64,000 bases of DNA from Eubacteriales bacterium (GTDB lineage Bacteria > Bacillota > Clostridia > Lachnospirales > Lachnospiraceae). The stretch is from positions 1 through 64,000 of the forward strand of contig JAUNCI010000002.1 of NCBI GenBank assembly GCA_030526665.1, read 5' to 3'. The position numbers and the translations under genes are program-made. Shown here piece by piece: positions 54,760-63,640 of this stretch (position 1 is its first letter; each line of letters opens with the position of its first letter). A model generated the notes under the pieces. That model made no database searches. It had not been told where the DNA came from and worked only from the letters and a program-made list of their open reading frames with translations.

Positions 54760-55707
54760 ATGAGAGAATATCTTTCGCCTATGGAAGGCATAACAGGTGA
54801 TATATATCGTCGGACATATCATAAGTATTTTTATCCGATGGATAAGTACTTTACTCCGTTTCTTACAGCCAAACCTCAGAAAAAATTAAGCACCAAAGAA
54901 ATATATGAGGTAGCCCCCTCTTTTAATGAGGGAATCTTTCTGGTTCCTCAGATTCTGGGAAACAATGCGGAAGATTTTATGCATCTTGCCGGAATATTAA
55001 AAAATGAATACGGATACAGGGAATTAAATCTCAATCTGGGGTGTCCATCCGGAACGGTTACGGCGAAAGGAAAAGGTGCCGGATTTCTCTCAGATCCTAT
55101 GAAACTTGAACGTTTTCTGGATCAGATCTACAGTGCACTGGACGTTAAGCTTTCCATCAAAACACGTATCGGTATTGATGAAGAAGAGGATTGGGATGAT
55201 TTATTAAATGTATATCGTAAATTTCCAATCAGTGAACTTATCATACATCCACGCCTGTTAATTGATCATTACAAAGGAACGATTCATTTAGATGCCTTTC
55301 AGAAAGCTTTGGAATCACTCGAAATACCTTTGTGCTACAATGGCGATTTATTTTATAAAAACGATGTCTTTGCTATTCAGGAAAAAATAAAATCGGTCGA
55401 TTGCATTATGTATGGAAGAGGTGCAATCCGAAATCCATTTCTTCCCGGAATGGCTCATAGTGATGAAATACCGGATGCATCTTTGTTTGAAGCGTTTCAC
55501 GATGAGCTGCTGGATGCTTATTCCGAACGTTTGTCCGGAGATCGAAATGTACTGTTTCGAATGAAAGAACTTTGGGCATACTGGGGCAAATACTTTATTG
55601 ATTGTGATAAACAATTAAAGAAAATCCGAAAATCACAGAAAATCAGTGAATATAAGGTAATTGCCCTGAATCTGATTCGTAATTGTGAAATGAAAGGAGA
55701 TCATTAA
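54760..55707 (+). CDS. tRNA-dihydrouridine synthase
   Basis: The 315-residue FMN-dependent TIM-barrel protein has SPMEGITGDIYRR at the start and LNLNLGCPSGTVTAKGKGAG with the catalytic Cys. IKTRIGIDEEEDW, HPRLLIDHYKG and MYGRGAIRNPFL are also present. It reduces uridine to dihydrouridine in tRNA. It belongs to a Dus subgroup common in Clostridia; the tRNA position is not predictable. Its stop is directly followed by the GTG of the next gene. Confidence 0.88.
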   Translation: MREYLSPMEGITGDIYRRTYHKYFYPMDKYFTPFLTAKPQKKLSTKEIYEVAPSFNEGIFLVPQILGNNAEDFMHLAGILKNEYGYRELNLNLGCPSGTVTAKGKGAGFLSDPMKLERFLDQIYSALDVKLSIKTRIGIDEEEDWDDLLNVYRKFPISELIIHPRLLIDHYKGTIHLDAFQKALESLEIPLCYNGDLFYKNDVFAIQEKIKSVDCIMYGRGAIRNPFLPGMAHSDEIPDASLFEAFHDELLDAYSERLSGDRNVLFRMKELWAYWGKYFIDCDKQLKKIRKSQKISEYKVIALNLIRNCEMKGDH

Positions 55708-56265
55708 GTGAGTATCCTGTTTAATCAAGAAAAATTTGATGAATATATTACAGAATTTCCTGTTTTTGAATATCGATTGATTGATACTGCAGATATACAG
55801 GTACAGAAGCGTGTTCGTGATATCTGTAAAAATGAATGTGTACGCTATGGTTCTACATGGGCCTGTCCGCCGGCAGTAGGTACGCTTGAGGAATGCAAAG
55901 AGAGAATTCAGAACTATGATCAGGCGATTTTTTTCTCCAGTGTTGCGGAAGTCAGTGACATTATGAATATGGAGGAGATGCTGAAAACTCGTCGTGCACA
56001 CGAAGAATTAACCTCCTCGTTAGGCGAGTTTTTGGAAAAAGAGGGATATCAGATCTTCATTCTTTCAACGGAGTCCTGCGATTTATGTGCCGACTGTGCA
56101 TATAAACATAACGAACCATGCAGACATCCGGAATATATGCATCCATGTCTGGAAAGTCATGGTGTAGTGGTTCAGGAAATCGTTGAGCAGCAGGAAATGG
56201 AATATAATCTTGGCGGAAACACAATTTTATGGTTTTCTATGATTTGTTTTCGAAACAAAGAGTAA
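55708..56265 (+). CDS. DUF2284 Cys-rich putative metal-binding protein
   Basis: The 185-residue protein begins at a GTG immediately after the stop of the previous gene; GGAG lies within that gene's end. The cysteines include CKNECVRYG, WACPPAVGT, ESCDLCADCAYKHNEPCRHP and MHPCLESHG. This spacing is that of DUF2284, proteins thought to bind a metal or Fe-S cluster; no function is established. The direct abutment suggests it is made together with the dihydrouridine synthase. Confidence 0.78.
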   Translation: MSILFNQEKFDEYITEFPVFEYRLIDTADIQVQKRVRDICKNECVRYGSTWACPPAVGTLEECKERIQNYDQAIFFSSVAEVSDIMNMEEMLKTRRAHEELTSSLGEFLEKEGYQIFILSTESCDLCADCAYKHNEPCRHPEYMHPCLESHGVVVQEIVEQQEMEYNLGGNTILWFSMICFRNKE

Positions 56266-56307
56266 AATACGGAAATATTTGTATAAAAAAATTTAGAAAG
56301 GGATTTT

Positions 56308-57330
56308 ATGGCCGGAAACATTTGTGAATTAAAAGTAGAAATTCCTGCAAATCAGCAGGCCAATATCTTTGGTCAGTTTGATGAGCATCTTAAATTAATA
56401 GAAAAGACGTTGAACGTTTCGTTGATTTCCCGTGAAGATCAGCTGAAGATTCTGGGACCTGAGACAGCTGCCGAGAAAGCAAAAGCGGTTATTCAGGAGT
56501 TGACCAGACTTGCACTTCGTGGAAATACGATTACACGTCAGAATACTTCTTATGCATTAGCTCTTTCTATGGAAGAAAAGACAGGTGCCTTAACCGAAAT
56601 CGACAGAGATTTTATTTGTAATACGATACAGGGACGACCGATTAAACCGAAAACGATCGGTCAGAAAGAGTATGTTGACAGTATACGTAAAAAAATGATC
56701 GTATTTGGAATTGGTCCTGCCGGTACGGGTAAAACGTATCTGGCTATGGCAATGGCTGTTACCGCATTTCGTAATGAGGAAGTTAGCCGTATTATCCTTA
56801 CAAGACCGGCAATCGAGGCCGGCGAAAAGCTTGGATTTCTGCCCGGGGATTTACAGAGCAAGGTTGATCCATATCTTCGTCCATTATACGATGCTTTGTA
56901 CCAGATCATGGGGGCAGACAGTTTTGCAAAAAATATGGAACGTGGACTGATTGAAGTGGCGCCGCTTGCATATATGCGAGGACGTACGCTGGATAATGCT
57001 TATATTATTCTGGATGAAGCACAGAATACAACGCCTGCTCAGATGAAAATGTTCCTTACACGAATTGGATTTGGTTCTAAAGTCATTGTTACAGGTGATA
57101 TTTCACAGAAGGATTTACCGAAAGATGCGGTTTCCGGTCTGGATGTGGCAATGAAAGTACTTTCCAAAATCGATGATATCGCTTTCTGTAAATTAACAAG
57201 TAAAGACGTTGTTAGACATCCACTGGTACAGCAGATCGTTCAGGCTTATGACAATTATGAGAAAAAACAAAAACCGGAACGTACAGAACGAACAGGGCGT
57301 AAAACTCTTACGGACAGGAGAAAAAAATGA
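56308..57330 (+). CDS. phoH: PhoH-like ATPase
   Basis: The 340-residue protein has a small KH-like N-terminal domain (about 1-90) and a P-loop domain with Walker A GPAGTGKTYLA (about 136). LTRPAIEAGEKLGFLPGD and the Walker B AYIILDEAQNTTPAQ are also present. PhoH-like proteins are linked to RNA metabolism; the adjacency to ybeY is widely conserved. It overlaps ybeY by 4 bases (ATGA). Confidence 0.93.
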   Translation: MAGNICELKVEIPANQQANIFGQFDEHLKLIEKTLNVSLISREDQLKILGPETAAEKAKAVIQELTRLALRGNTITRQNTSYALALSMEEKTGALTEIDRDFICNTIQGRPIKPKTIGQKEYVDSIRKKMIVFGIGPAGTGKTYLAMAMAVTAFRNEEVSRIILTRPAIEAGEKLGFLPGDLQSKVDPYLRPLYDALYQIMGADSFAKNMERGLIEVAPLAYMRGRTLDNAYIILDEAQNTTPAQMKMFLTRIGFGSKVIVTGDISQKDLPKDAVSGLDVAMKVLSKIDDIAFCKLTSKDVVRHPLVQQIVQAYDNYEKKQKPERTERTGRKTLTDRRKK

Positions 57331-57821
57331 CAATTCAGATTGAAAAAGAAACAGACCTTTCCTTTGATATTGACTATGAAAAATTAGCAAATCTTGTAGC
57401 AAATAAGGTTTTAGACTATGAAAATTGTCCTTATGAAGCGCAGGTTGAACTGGTACTAACGGATAATACGGAAATTCATCGTGTTAACAAGGAATTCCGA
57501 GAAATTGACCGACCGACCGATGTGCTGTCATTTCCTATGGTTCCGTTTGAATCTCCGGCAGATTATGCTATTTTAGAAGAGGATGATTCTCTTTTTGACA
57601 TGGATTCAGGTGAACTGCTGCTTGGAGATATCATGATTTCCGTCGAAAAAGTATATGAGCAGGCAAATGAGTACGGACATAGCATTGAACGCGAATTTTG
57701 TTTTTTAGTTGCACACAGCATGCTTCATTTACTTGGATATGATCATATGACACCGGAAGAAGCGGCAGTCATGGAAGCAAAGCAGAAAGAAATTCTGGAA
57801 CAGCTTGGTATTACCAGATAA
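57327..57821 (+). CDS. ybeY: Endoribonuclease YbeY (rRNA maturation)
   Basis: The 164-residue protein has the zinc site H-x3-H-x5-H at His130, His134 and His140 (HSMLHLLGYDH) and REIDRPTDVLSFPM upstream. It processes 16S rRNA ends and takes part in ribosome quality control. Coupled to phoH through ATGA. Confidence 0.95.
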   Translation: MTIQIEKETDLSFDIDYEKLANLVANKVLDYENCPYEAQVELVLTDNTEIHRVNKEFREIDRPTDVLSFPMVPFESPADYAILEEDDSLFDMDSGELLLGDIMISVEKVYEQANEYGHSIEREFCFLVAHSMLHLLGYDHMTPEEAAVMEAKQKEILEQLGITR

Positions 57822-57929
57822 TGAGAGAATTCTAATTTTTTTCTAAACATTATTAAGGACATGGAAATTTCATAGACGTAAGATATAATTAGGTGTATGA
57901 TACTTTAGATAAGATGGAGCTTTATATAA

Positions 57930-58787
57930 ATGAATACTAGAGAAGCGTTAAAAGATAAGAAACGAATTGTTATTAAAATCGGATCTTCATCTTTGACACA
58001 TTCCGAAACAGGTCGCCTGAATCTTCGAAAGCTTGAAGTTCTGGTTAGAGAAATCAGTGATCTTCGTAATCAGGGAAAAGAAGTGGTTCTGGTATCTTCC
58101 GGTGCAATTGCAGTTGGTTCTGCTGTTTTGGGAATGAATGGAAAACCAAAGGAACTTAAGAAAAAACAGGCCTGTGCGGCAATCGGTCAGGCAAAGCTGA
58201 TGATGATCTATCAGAAATTGTTTTCTGAATATAATCAGACTGCGGCACAGATTCTCATGACGAAAAATACGATCGTAAATGATTCTAACAGAGAAAACGT
58301 ATTAAATACATATAATCAGCTGCTTGATTTTGGTGTGATTCCAATTGTGAATGAGAATGACTCGATCTCTACATATGAAATTGAGACATTGGAGCAATTT
58401 GGTGATAACGACACTTTAAGTGCGGTTGTTGCAGCTCTGATTCAAGCGGATGTATTGATATTAATGTCTGATATTGATGGATTATTTACGGACGATCCAA
58501 ATAAAAATCCGGATGCAAAATTCATCGAGACAGTAGAAGAACTTGATGAACATTTATTGCAGATGGGAAAAGGATCCAGTACCAGTAATGTCGGTACCGG
58601 AGGTATGCAGACAAAACTGACAGCTGCACAAATTGCAACTGCTGCAGGTACGGATATGGTGATTGCAAATGGAAAGGATTTCCATAACATTCATCGTATT
58701 CTGGAAGGAAAAGCTTGTGGAACCTTATTTGTAGGAAATGCAATTGAATCCTTTGACCTGATCGATTATATCAGAAAACTTTTATAA
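57930..58787 (+). CDS. proB: Glutamate 5-kinase
   Basis: The 285-residue kinase of the amino-acid-kinase fold starts KRIVIKIGSSSL. It has LVSSGAIAVGSAVLG, NENDSISTYEIE, SDIDGLFTDDP and GTGGMQTKLTAA. It makes gamma-glutamyl phosphate, the first step of proline synthesis. It lacks the C-terminal PUA domain of long ProB forms, so it is a short form. proA is not next to it. GATGGAG lies 10 nt upstream of the ATG. Confidence 0.9.
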   Translation: MNTREALKDKKRIVIKIGSSSLTHSETGRLNLRKLEVLVREISDLRNQGKEVVLVSSGAIAVGSAVLGMNGKPKELKKKQACAAIGQAKLMMIYQKLFSEYNQTAAQILMTKNTIVNDSNRENVLNTYNQLLDFGVIPIVNENDSISTYEIETLEQFGDNDTLSAVVAALIQADVLILMSDIDGLFTDDPNKNPDAKFIETVEELDEHLLQMGKGSSTSNVGTGGMQTKLTAAQIATAAGTDMVIANGKDFHNIHRILEGKACGTLFVGNAIESFDLIDYIRKLL

Positions 58788-58804
58788 AAATTCAGGAGAA
58801 TTAT

Positions 58805-59026
58805 ATGACAGAAGAAAAAATTAAACGTATTAATGAACTCGCACATAAATCGAAATCAGTTGGACTCACTGAAGAAGAAAAAAAAGAACAGGCGATGCTT
58901 AGACAGGAATTCCTGCAAAGCGTCAGAATGAATCTTCGAGCACAGCTGGACAATATTGATATGCAGGAAAAAGATGGTTCTATCGTAAATCTTGGAGAAA
59001 AGTATGGACACAAAAAAAGAAATTAG
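58805..59026 (+). CDS. DUF896 small protein (YnzC-like)
   Basis: The 73-residue protein starts TEEKIKRINELAHKSKSVGLTEEE-like, the two-helix hairpin of DUF896 with a charged C-terminus ending in GHKKRN. The family occurs across Firmicutes; B. subtilis YnzC is a LexA-regulated neighbour of yneA, but its molecular role is unknown. CAGGAG is 7 nt upstream. The last 23 bases overlap the next gene. Confidence 0.88.
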   Translation: MTEEKIKRINELAHKSKSVGLTEEEKKEQAMLRQEFLQSVRMNLRAQLDNIDMQEKDGSIVNLGEKYGHKKRN

Positions 59027-59576
59027 AAAAATGGTATTCAAGCGCAGAGCAGAGCATACGGATGACGAAATTCAGACTTTGAGCCATTCCGTTTATAAGC
59101 GTGTATGTGAACAGCCTGAATTCAAAAATGCAGATCGAATTCTGGTCTATGCGGATTATAATCATGAGGTTATGACCGGAGAAATGATTAAAGAAGCATG
59201 GAAACAGGGAAAAGAAGTTGCAGTCCCGAAAGTTGTCGGAAAAGATATGGTATTTTATAAGCTTACGACTTTTTCACAGTTAGAACCGGGATATTTTCAA
59301 ATACCGGAACCGGTTTCCGGAGAAATCGTTGAATGGGAAGATGCATTGATGATTATGCCCGGTGTTGCCTTTACCAAAAATCTGGAACGTGTGGGATATG
59401 GTGGGGGATTTTATGATCGTTATTTGGAAAAACATCAAAATGTAATTCGACTTGCAATTGCATTTGAATTTCAGATGGCTGCGGAAGTACCTACGGAGCC
59501 GACGGATATTAATCCTCAGCTGTTGGTTACGGAAGCAGCTGTATATCGAAATGCAGCAGAGGAGGTTAAGAAATGA
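59004..59576 (+). CDS. 5-formyltetrahydrofolate cyclo-ligase
   Basis: I chose ATG 59004, with GGAG (58994-58997) 6 nt upstream, inside the end of the DUF896 gene; this gives 190 residues. The signature GYGGGFYDRYL binds the nucleotide, and MPGVAFTKN precedes it. It converts 5-formyl-THF to methenyl-THF with ATP. The stop overlaps the start of a surface-protein gene (ATGA), which is an unexpected partner. Confidence 0.92.
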   Translation: MDTKKEIRKMVFKRRAEHTDDEIQTLSHSVYKRVCEQPEFKNADRILVYADYNHEVMTGEMIKEAWKQGKEVAVPKVVGKDMVFYKLTTFSQLEPGYFQIPEPVSGEIVEWEDALMIMPGVAFTKNLERVGYGGGFYDRYLEKHQNVIRLAIAFEFQMAAEVPTEPTDINPQLLVTEAAVYRNAAEEVKK

Positions 59577-62500
59577 TCAAGAGAAGACTTATGCCGCTTG
59601 TACTTGCCGGAATGATTATGATATCCGGCGCAGCATCAGATGTAATGGTATTTGCGGAACAGACGGAAACGGTTACAGACGCCGCTGCAGATAATACCGA
59701 CGCAAATGCTCCGGATGCTTCATCTGAGACAGAAACGCTGCCGGTCGGTACATTGGAAAATCCGATTACGAATGCTGCGGACTTGTACAGTGCATTTGAA
59801 ACTGCGACAGGTACAGAAAATGAACCACAGGAAATTTATATAAAATCAAAAGAACAGGATTCTATGTATGTTCCGATTTTATTAAATAAAACGATCAATG
59901 TTGGTAGTGAATCTGCTTCGCAGTATATCAGATTAATTGCTGTTGATCAGACGATTATCGGACGTAACATGGATAACGGAGAAAGTTTTCAGGGACATTT
60001 ATTTCAGATAAATAATGGTAGTCTGGAATTTGACGTTACAGATTCCGGTGTTTTAAAAGTAGATGGTACAAATGCATCTTCCAATAAAACGCCTTCCTTT
60101 GGATCACTGGTATCCCTTGAAAACGAAAATGCTAAATTCACATTAAATGATAACGTTGCTTTGACAAATAACTATACTTCAAGTCATGGCGGTGCGATTT
60201 TTAATGGTAAAGGTATCGTAGAATTAAATGGTGGTGTAATTACCGGAAATAGAATTACCACTAATTCATCCAAACAAACTTATGGCGGTGGTATTTTAAG
60301 TAACGGAAAGGTTGTTGTCCGCGGAAATGCAAAAGTTTCAGGAAATACGAGAACTACCACACAGGGAAATCTGATTACAGATAACATTGCCTTCAATGGT
60401 ACTGAAAAATATAAAGATTCTGCTTATCTTGAAATTGCCGGTCCGCTTTCCGGTGATGGAAAACAGCTTGGAATTTCTATCTGCCTTGAGGCAAAAGATT
60501 TGACCGGATCTCAGTTAGTACGTACCGAGAATGCGGATCTGGATCTGGCTGCAAACATTCAGGGAAAAATCAAATATGATTTCGATTCCAAATATACAGA
60601 AAAAGATGGAAAACTCAGTATTTTAACAGAAGACATCCAGCCATATGGATTAAATACAGAAGGCGTTATTTATAAAGCACCTATGCTGAATAATGGCAAT
60701 GCATCGGAAAATGCTGAGATTCTTCCGCCGGAATGGTTTGACAGAACAAGTGTTGTTCTTACCGGACGTTATTATTGCGAAGCACCGGTAACTATTTATG
60801 CTCTTGCAAAAGAACATGCAACCGGTATTGAAGATGCCGTTTCACTAAAAGAACTGGTAGACAGCCCAATAAAAGGTGAGATTAATGCGGAAGAACATAC
60901 TTATACTGTAAACTTACAGGATCTGGATGCGAACAAGAATTATACCGTATTTTTCCTTGCTCAAAGTGAAGATGGAGCACTTTCTGTCACAGCACAGTTT
61001 GATTACAGCAAGTTAAATGAAGGAAGACCGGAACAGAATGGACAGACAAATGCGGAAGTACTGAACGCAGAAGAAATTCAGGATTTATATATCGATCTTG
61101 TAGCTCCGACACCAACACCGAATCCATCGGTGACTCCGAATCCATCTGTAACACCGGCACCGACCGCGGAACTGATTCCTGGAGCACAATTCAGCCTGAT
61201 CGATAAGGATGGTAATGTCTTAAAGGATAAAGACGATGATACCGGAAAAGAAATCACGTGGACATCAAACGCAGATGATAAATTAGAGAATAAATGGGTA
61301 TTATCTCGTGATTTCCTGAAATTTGATACAGTTTACGGTATTCGTGAAGATAAACTTGCGAGTGGTTTGAACAATACATCGAATGAACCTATTTACTTTA
61401 AATTAGTCAAGAAAACGGATGAAGAAACAGGAAAAGAAAATGTTGTTCTTGTATACACAGACAAAAAAGGTGAAGAAGTTGCTCAGCCTGCGAATGTCCT
61501 TTATAATTCAGAGAAGAATCTGCTGTCTGTTGTAAATAGTAATACTAAAGTTGAATTCAAGAGAAATGCATACGGTAACAAAGATAAAGTAGAGATTATT
61601 CCATTGTTTGGTTCGGATGGCAAAGCGGTTGATACCGATAAGAGTGGATCAATACCTGCAATTGAATCAGATGATAAAAACTCTGTGAATTTAACGGACG
61701 GTGTATATAAGGTTACAGCTACACCTGGTACAGATAAACTGAAAAAAGAAGTATTCTATATTAAAACAAAAGCCGGAAAAATTGATTTTGTTGACAGTAA
61801 AGGGAAAGACCTGGATAAAGACAAATCAGATAAGCAAAAAAATTATATTTCTGAAAAAGATCAAACAATTACAATCAAATATCGCTATATTATTAAAATT
61901 AAAAAAGTTGATTCTTCAGGGAATGTATTAAAAGAAACAACTACCTATTTGTTACCTAGACAGAAGGCTTATCCTTATAAAAAAGACACTTTATCCGGAT
62001 ATCAGCCGGTGTCTGCATTCTCTTTAAAAGTTGCAGAGAATGGAAAATTGACTATTGTAGAAAATAATTCAAAGGTATCCGTTCATGGTAATACCGTCAC
62101 AGTTGAATTTGTGAAAATAACTCCGACTCCCAAACCGGATCCAAAGAGACCAAGTGTGAAAGAAAGTACTCTTACAGGACTGGAATCACCAAAGGCATTT
62201 TATCCAAAAGTTCTGTATCCGTTTACTGTAACCGGTGCCGGTACCGATAATAATGATCCGTATGAGGGTGATTATAAGTGGTACCCGTTCTACTGGACTA
62301 CCAAATCAAGCGACATCCCGGATGACGATGCTGAGAATGAGCAGCCGGTTCAGAACTGGAAAATCGGAAACAAAAAAGGTATCAAAGAAGAGAAGACTTT
62401 TAATCTCTATGTATGGTTCCGCAGATACATTTATAGAAACGGACAGTGGGAAAGAGATATGAGATATAATGATGAATATCGTGGTAAACAGAGAGTTGTT

Positions 62501-62776
62501 TATCAGTTCCGATCTTCTAAGGTTGACAAAGACATATTTAATGCTGCATTAAGCGGTACTCCGGTTCCGGACGACGTGATCAGTGATGGCGGAATGAATG
62601 CCAGCGATGAGGATATGGGAGATGGTGGTACATCAGATAAAAATTCATCATCAAAGGACAAAGCAACTAGTGCAAAAACAGGAGATGATACACCAATTGG
62701 CACAATGATTGCACTGATTGGAGTTGCAATTATTATCATTTGCTTCATTCTGGTATTAAAGAAAAAGAAAAAATAA
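59573..62776 (+). CDS. Cell-wall-anchored surface protein
   Basis: The 1067-residue protein has a signal peptide (about 1-29, ending VFA). A region with right-handed beta-helix features (about 90-275; GGAIFNGKGIVELNGGVITGN) follows, then a Thr-Pro linker (PTPTPNPSVTPNPSVTPAPT, about 513-532). Next come about 330 residues of Lys/Asp-rich beta-type domains, partly repeat-like. The C-terminus is a sorting signal: SAKTGD, a hydrophobic helix and KKKKK, a KTGD-type motif in place of LPxTG. It is probably an adhesin or structural surface protein. The start overlaps the cyclo-ligase stop by 4 bases. Confidence 0.75.
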   Translation: MIKRRLMPLVLAGMIMISGAASDVMVFAEQTETVTDAAADNTDANAPDASSETETLPVGTLENPITNAADLYSAFETATGTENEPQEIYIKSKEQDSMYVPILLNKTINVGSESASQYIRLIAVDQTIIGRNMDNGESFQGHLFQINNGSLEFDVTDSGVLKVDGTNASSNKTPSFGSLVSLENENAKFTLNDNVALTNNYTSSHGGAIFNGKGIVELNGGVITGNRITTNSSKQTYGGGILSNGKVVVRGNAKVSGNTRTTTQGNLITDNIAFNGTEKYKDSAYLEIAGPLSGDGKQLGISICLEAKDLTGSQLVRTENADLDLAANIQGKIKYDFDSKYTEKDGKLSILTEDIQPYGLNTEGVIYKAPMLNNGNASENAEILPPEWFDRTSVVLTGRYYCEAPVTIYALAKEHATGIEDAVSLKELVDSPIKGEINAEEHTYTVNLQDLDANKNYTVFFLAQSEDGALSVTAQFDYSKLNEGRPEQNGQTNAEVLNAEEIQDLYIDLVAPTPTPNPSVTPNPSVTPAPTAELIPGAQFSLIDKDGNVLKDKDDDTGKEITWTSNADDKLENKWVLSRDFLKFDTVYGIREDKLASGLNNTSNEPIYFKLVKKTDEETGKENVVLVYTDKKGEEVAQPANVLYNSEKNLLSVVNSNTKVEFKRNAYGNKDKVEIIPLFGSDGKAVDTDKSGSIPAIESDDKNSVNLTDGVYKVTATPGTDKLKKEVFYIKTKAGKIDFVDSKGKDLDKDKSDKQKNYISEKDQTITIKYRYIIKIKKVDSSGNVLKETTTYLLPRQKAYPYKKDTLSGYQPVSAFSLKVAENGKLTIVENNSKVSVHGNTVTVEFVKITPTPKPDPKRPSVKESTLTGLESPKAFYPKVLYPFTVTGAGTDNNDPYEGDYKWYPFYWTTKSSDIPDDDAENEQPVQNWKIGNKKGIKEEKTFNLYVWFRRYIYRNGQWERDMRYNDEYRGKQRVVYQFRSSKVDKDIFNAALSGTPVPDDVISDGGMNASDEDMGDGGTSDKNSSSKDKATSAKTGDDTPIGTMIALIGVAIIIICFILVLKKKKK

Positions 62777-62823
62777 AATAATGTAGGAACTATAAAATCG
62801 TGATGATTTATTGTTTAGCATGT

Positions 62824-62858
62824 ACGGACAATGTCAGTTTGGCATTGTCCGTTTTTTG
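62824..62858 (+). terminator. Terminator after the surface-protein gene
   Basis: A perfect 10-bp stem ACGGACAATG/CATTGTCCGT (62824-62833 with 62843-62852) is followed by a T-run. Confidence 0.88.
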
Positions 62859-62882
62859 TCGTTTTTTTACGAACGTATTTAA

Positions 62883-62911
62883 TTGAATTTTCAGCAGAAG
62901 AAACCTATAAT
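62883..62911 (+). promoter_or_regulatory. sipW promoter
   Basis: TTGAAT (62883-62888), 17-nt spacer, TATAAT (62906-62911); a GAGGAG ribosome site precedes the ATG at 62980. Confidence 0.65.
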
Positions 62912-62979
62912 AATTATATAAATCATATCTTTCTAACATATCTAACACACAAGTATTTCATATCTATGAGGAGTCATTT

Positions 62980-63501
62980 ATGCCAAATCGTTCTCCGCCA
63001 ATCAGGATTGTTTGCAAAGTTTTTACACTACTGTTTATTATTACAATTATTATTACATGTCATTTAAATTGTTCATTTCTAATTGTCTTATCAGGATCTA
63101 TGGAACCTAAAATACCAACCGGTTCTGTCATCTGTTTACACAAAAATGTACAAAAATTTAATATTGGTGATGTTGTTACATATGAATGCGGCACACCCGT
63201 AAATGATCAATATTCCGATTTTTCACATACTGAGTTTGTTACGCACAGAATTTGTGATGTGATCGAAAAAGACAAAAAATCATATTTTCGAACAAAAGGA
63301 GATGCAAATAAAGATCCGGACGGGATTTTAATTACGCCAAATGAGATACAGGGAAAAGTATTATTTGCAATTCCTTATCTGGGATATTGGATCGTATATT
63401 TGCGAACCCATTCCAAAATGATAACAATATTTGTTTTTATTATTTTGAGTACACTGATCTATTTGAACCATTTGGGTATAAGGAAAAAGCAGTATTCTTA
63501 A
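62980..63501 (+). CDS. sipW: SipW-type (ER-type) signal peptidase I
   Basis: The 173-residue membrane protein has an N-terminal helix (about 12-27). The catalytic Ser40 is in LSGSMEP and His89 in VTHRI, where P-type enzymes have Lys. KGDANKDPD follows, then a C-terminal helix (about 143-162). The Ser-His arrangement defines the ER-type family whose bacterial members process TasA and related fibre proteins. The gene directly downstream encodes a protein with the matching signal peptide. Both ends of the chain are hydrophobic, so it is membrane-bound with the active site outside. Confidence 0.92.
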   Translation: MPNRSPPIRIVCKVFTLLFIITIIITCHLNCSFLIVLSGSMEPKIPTGSVICLHKNVQKFNIGDVVTYECGTPVNDQYSDFSHTEFVTHRICDVIEKDKKSYFRTKGDANKDPDGILITPNEIQGKVLFAIPYLGYWIVYLRTHSKMITIFVFIILSTLIYLNHLGIRKKQYS

Positions 63502-63606
63502 ATACTTGATTGAAAAGCATTGGAAATGACTGCTAAAGCGAACAATCTTATCAAAATCCATTCAAAAAACAACTGAATATTCTATCACTAAAAAATCAAT
63601 TCTATA

Positions 63607-63640
63607 AAGGAGAGCACGATCTCGTGCATTGAAAAATATG
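63607..63640 (+). promoter_or_regulatory. Ribosome site separated from the start codon by a hairpin
   Basis: AAGGAG (63607-63612) lies 25 nt before the ATG at 63638. Between them is a 5-bp hairpin GCACG/CGTGC (63614-63618 with 63623-63627). Folded, it leaves an effective spacing of about 11 nt. Confidence 0.5.

Noticed and set aside
62831..63067. A 78-codon reading frame after the surface-protein gene
   Set aside because: It starts in the terminator, crosses the sipW promoter and overlaps the sipW start in another frame; no ribosome site and no family resemblance.
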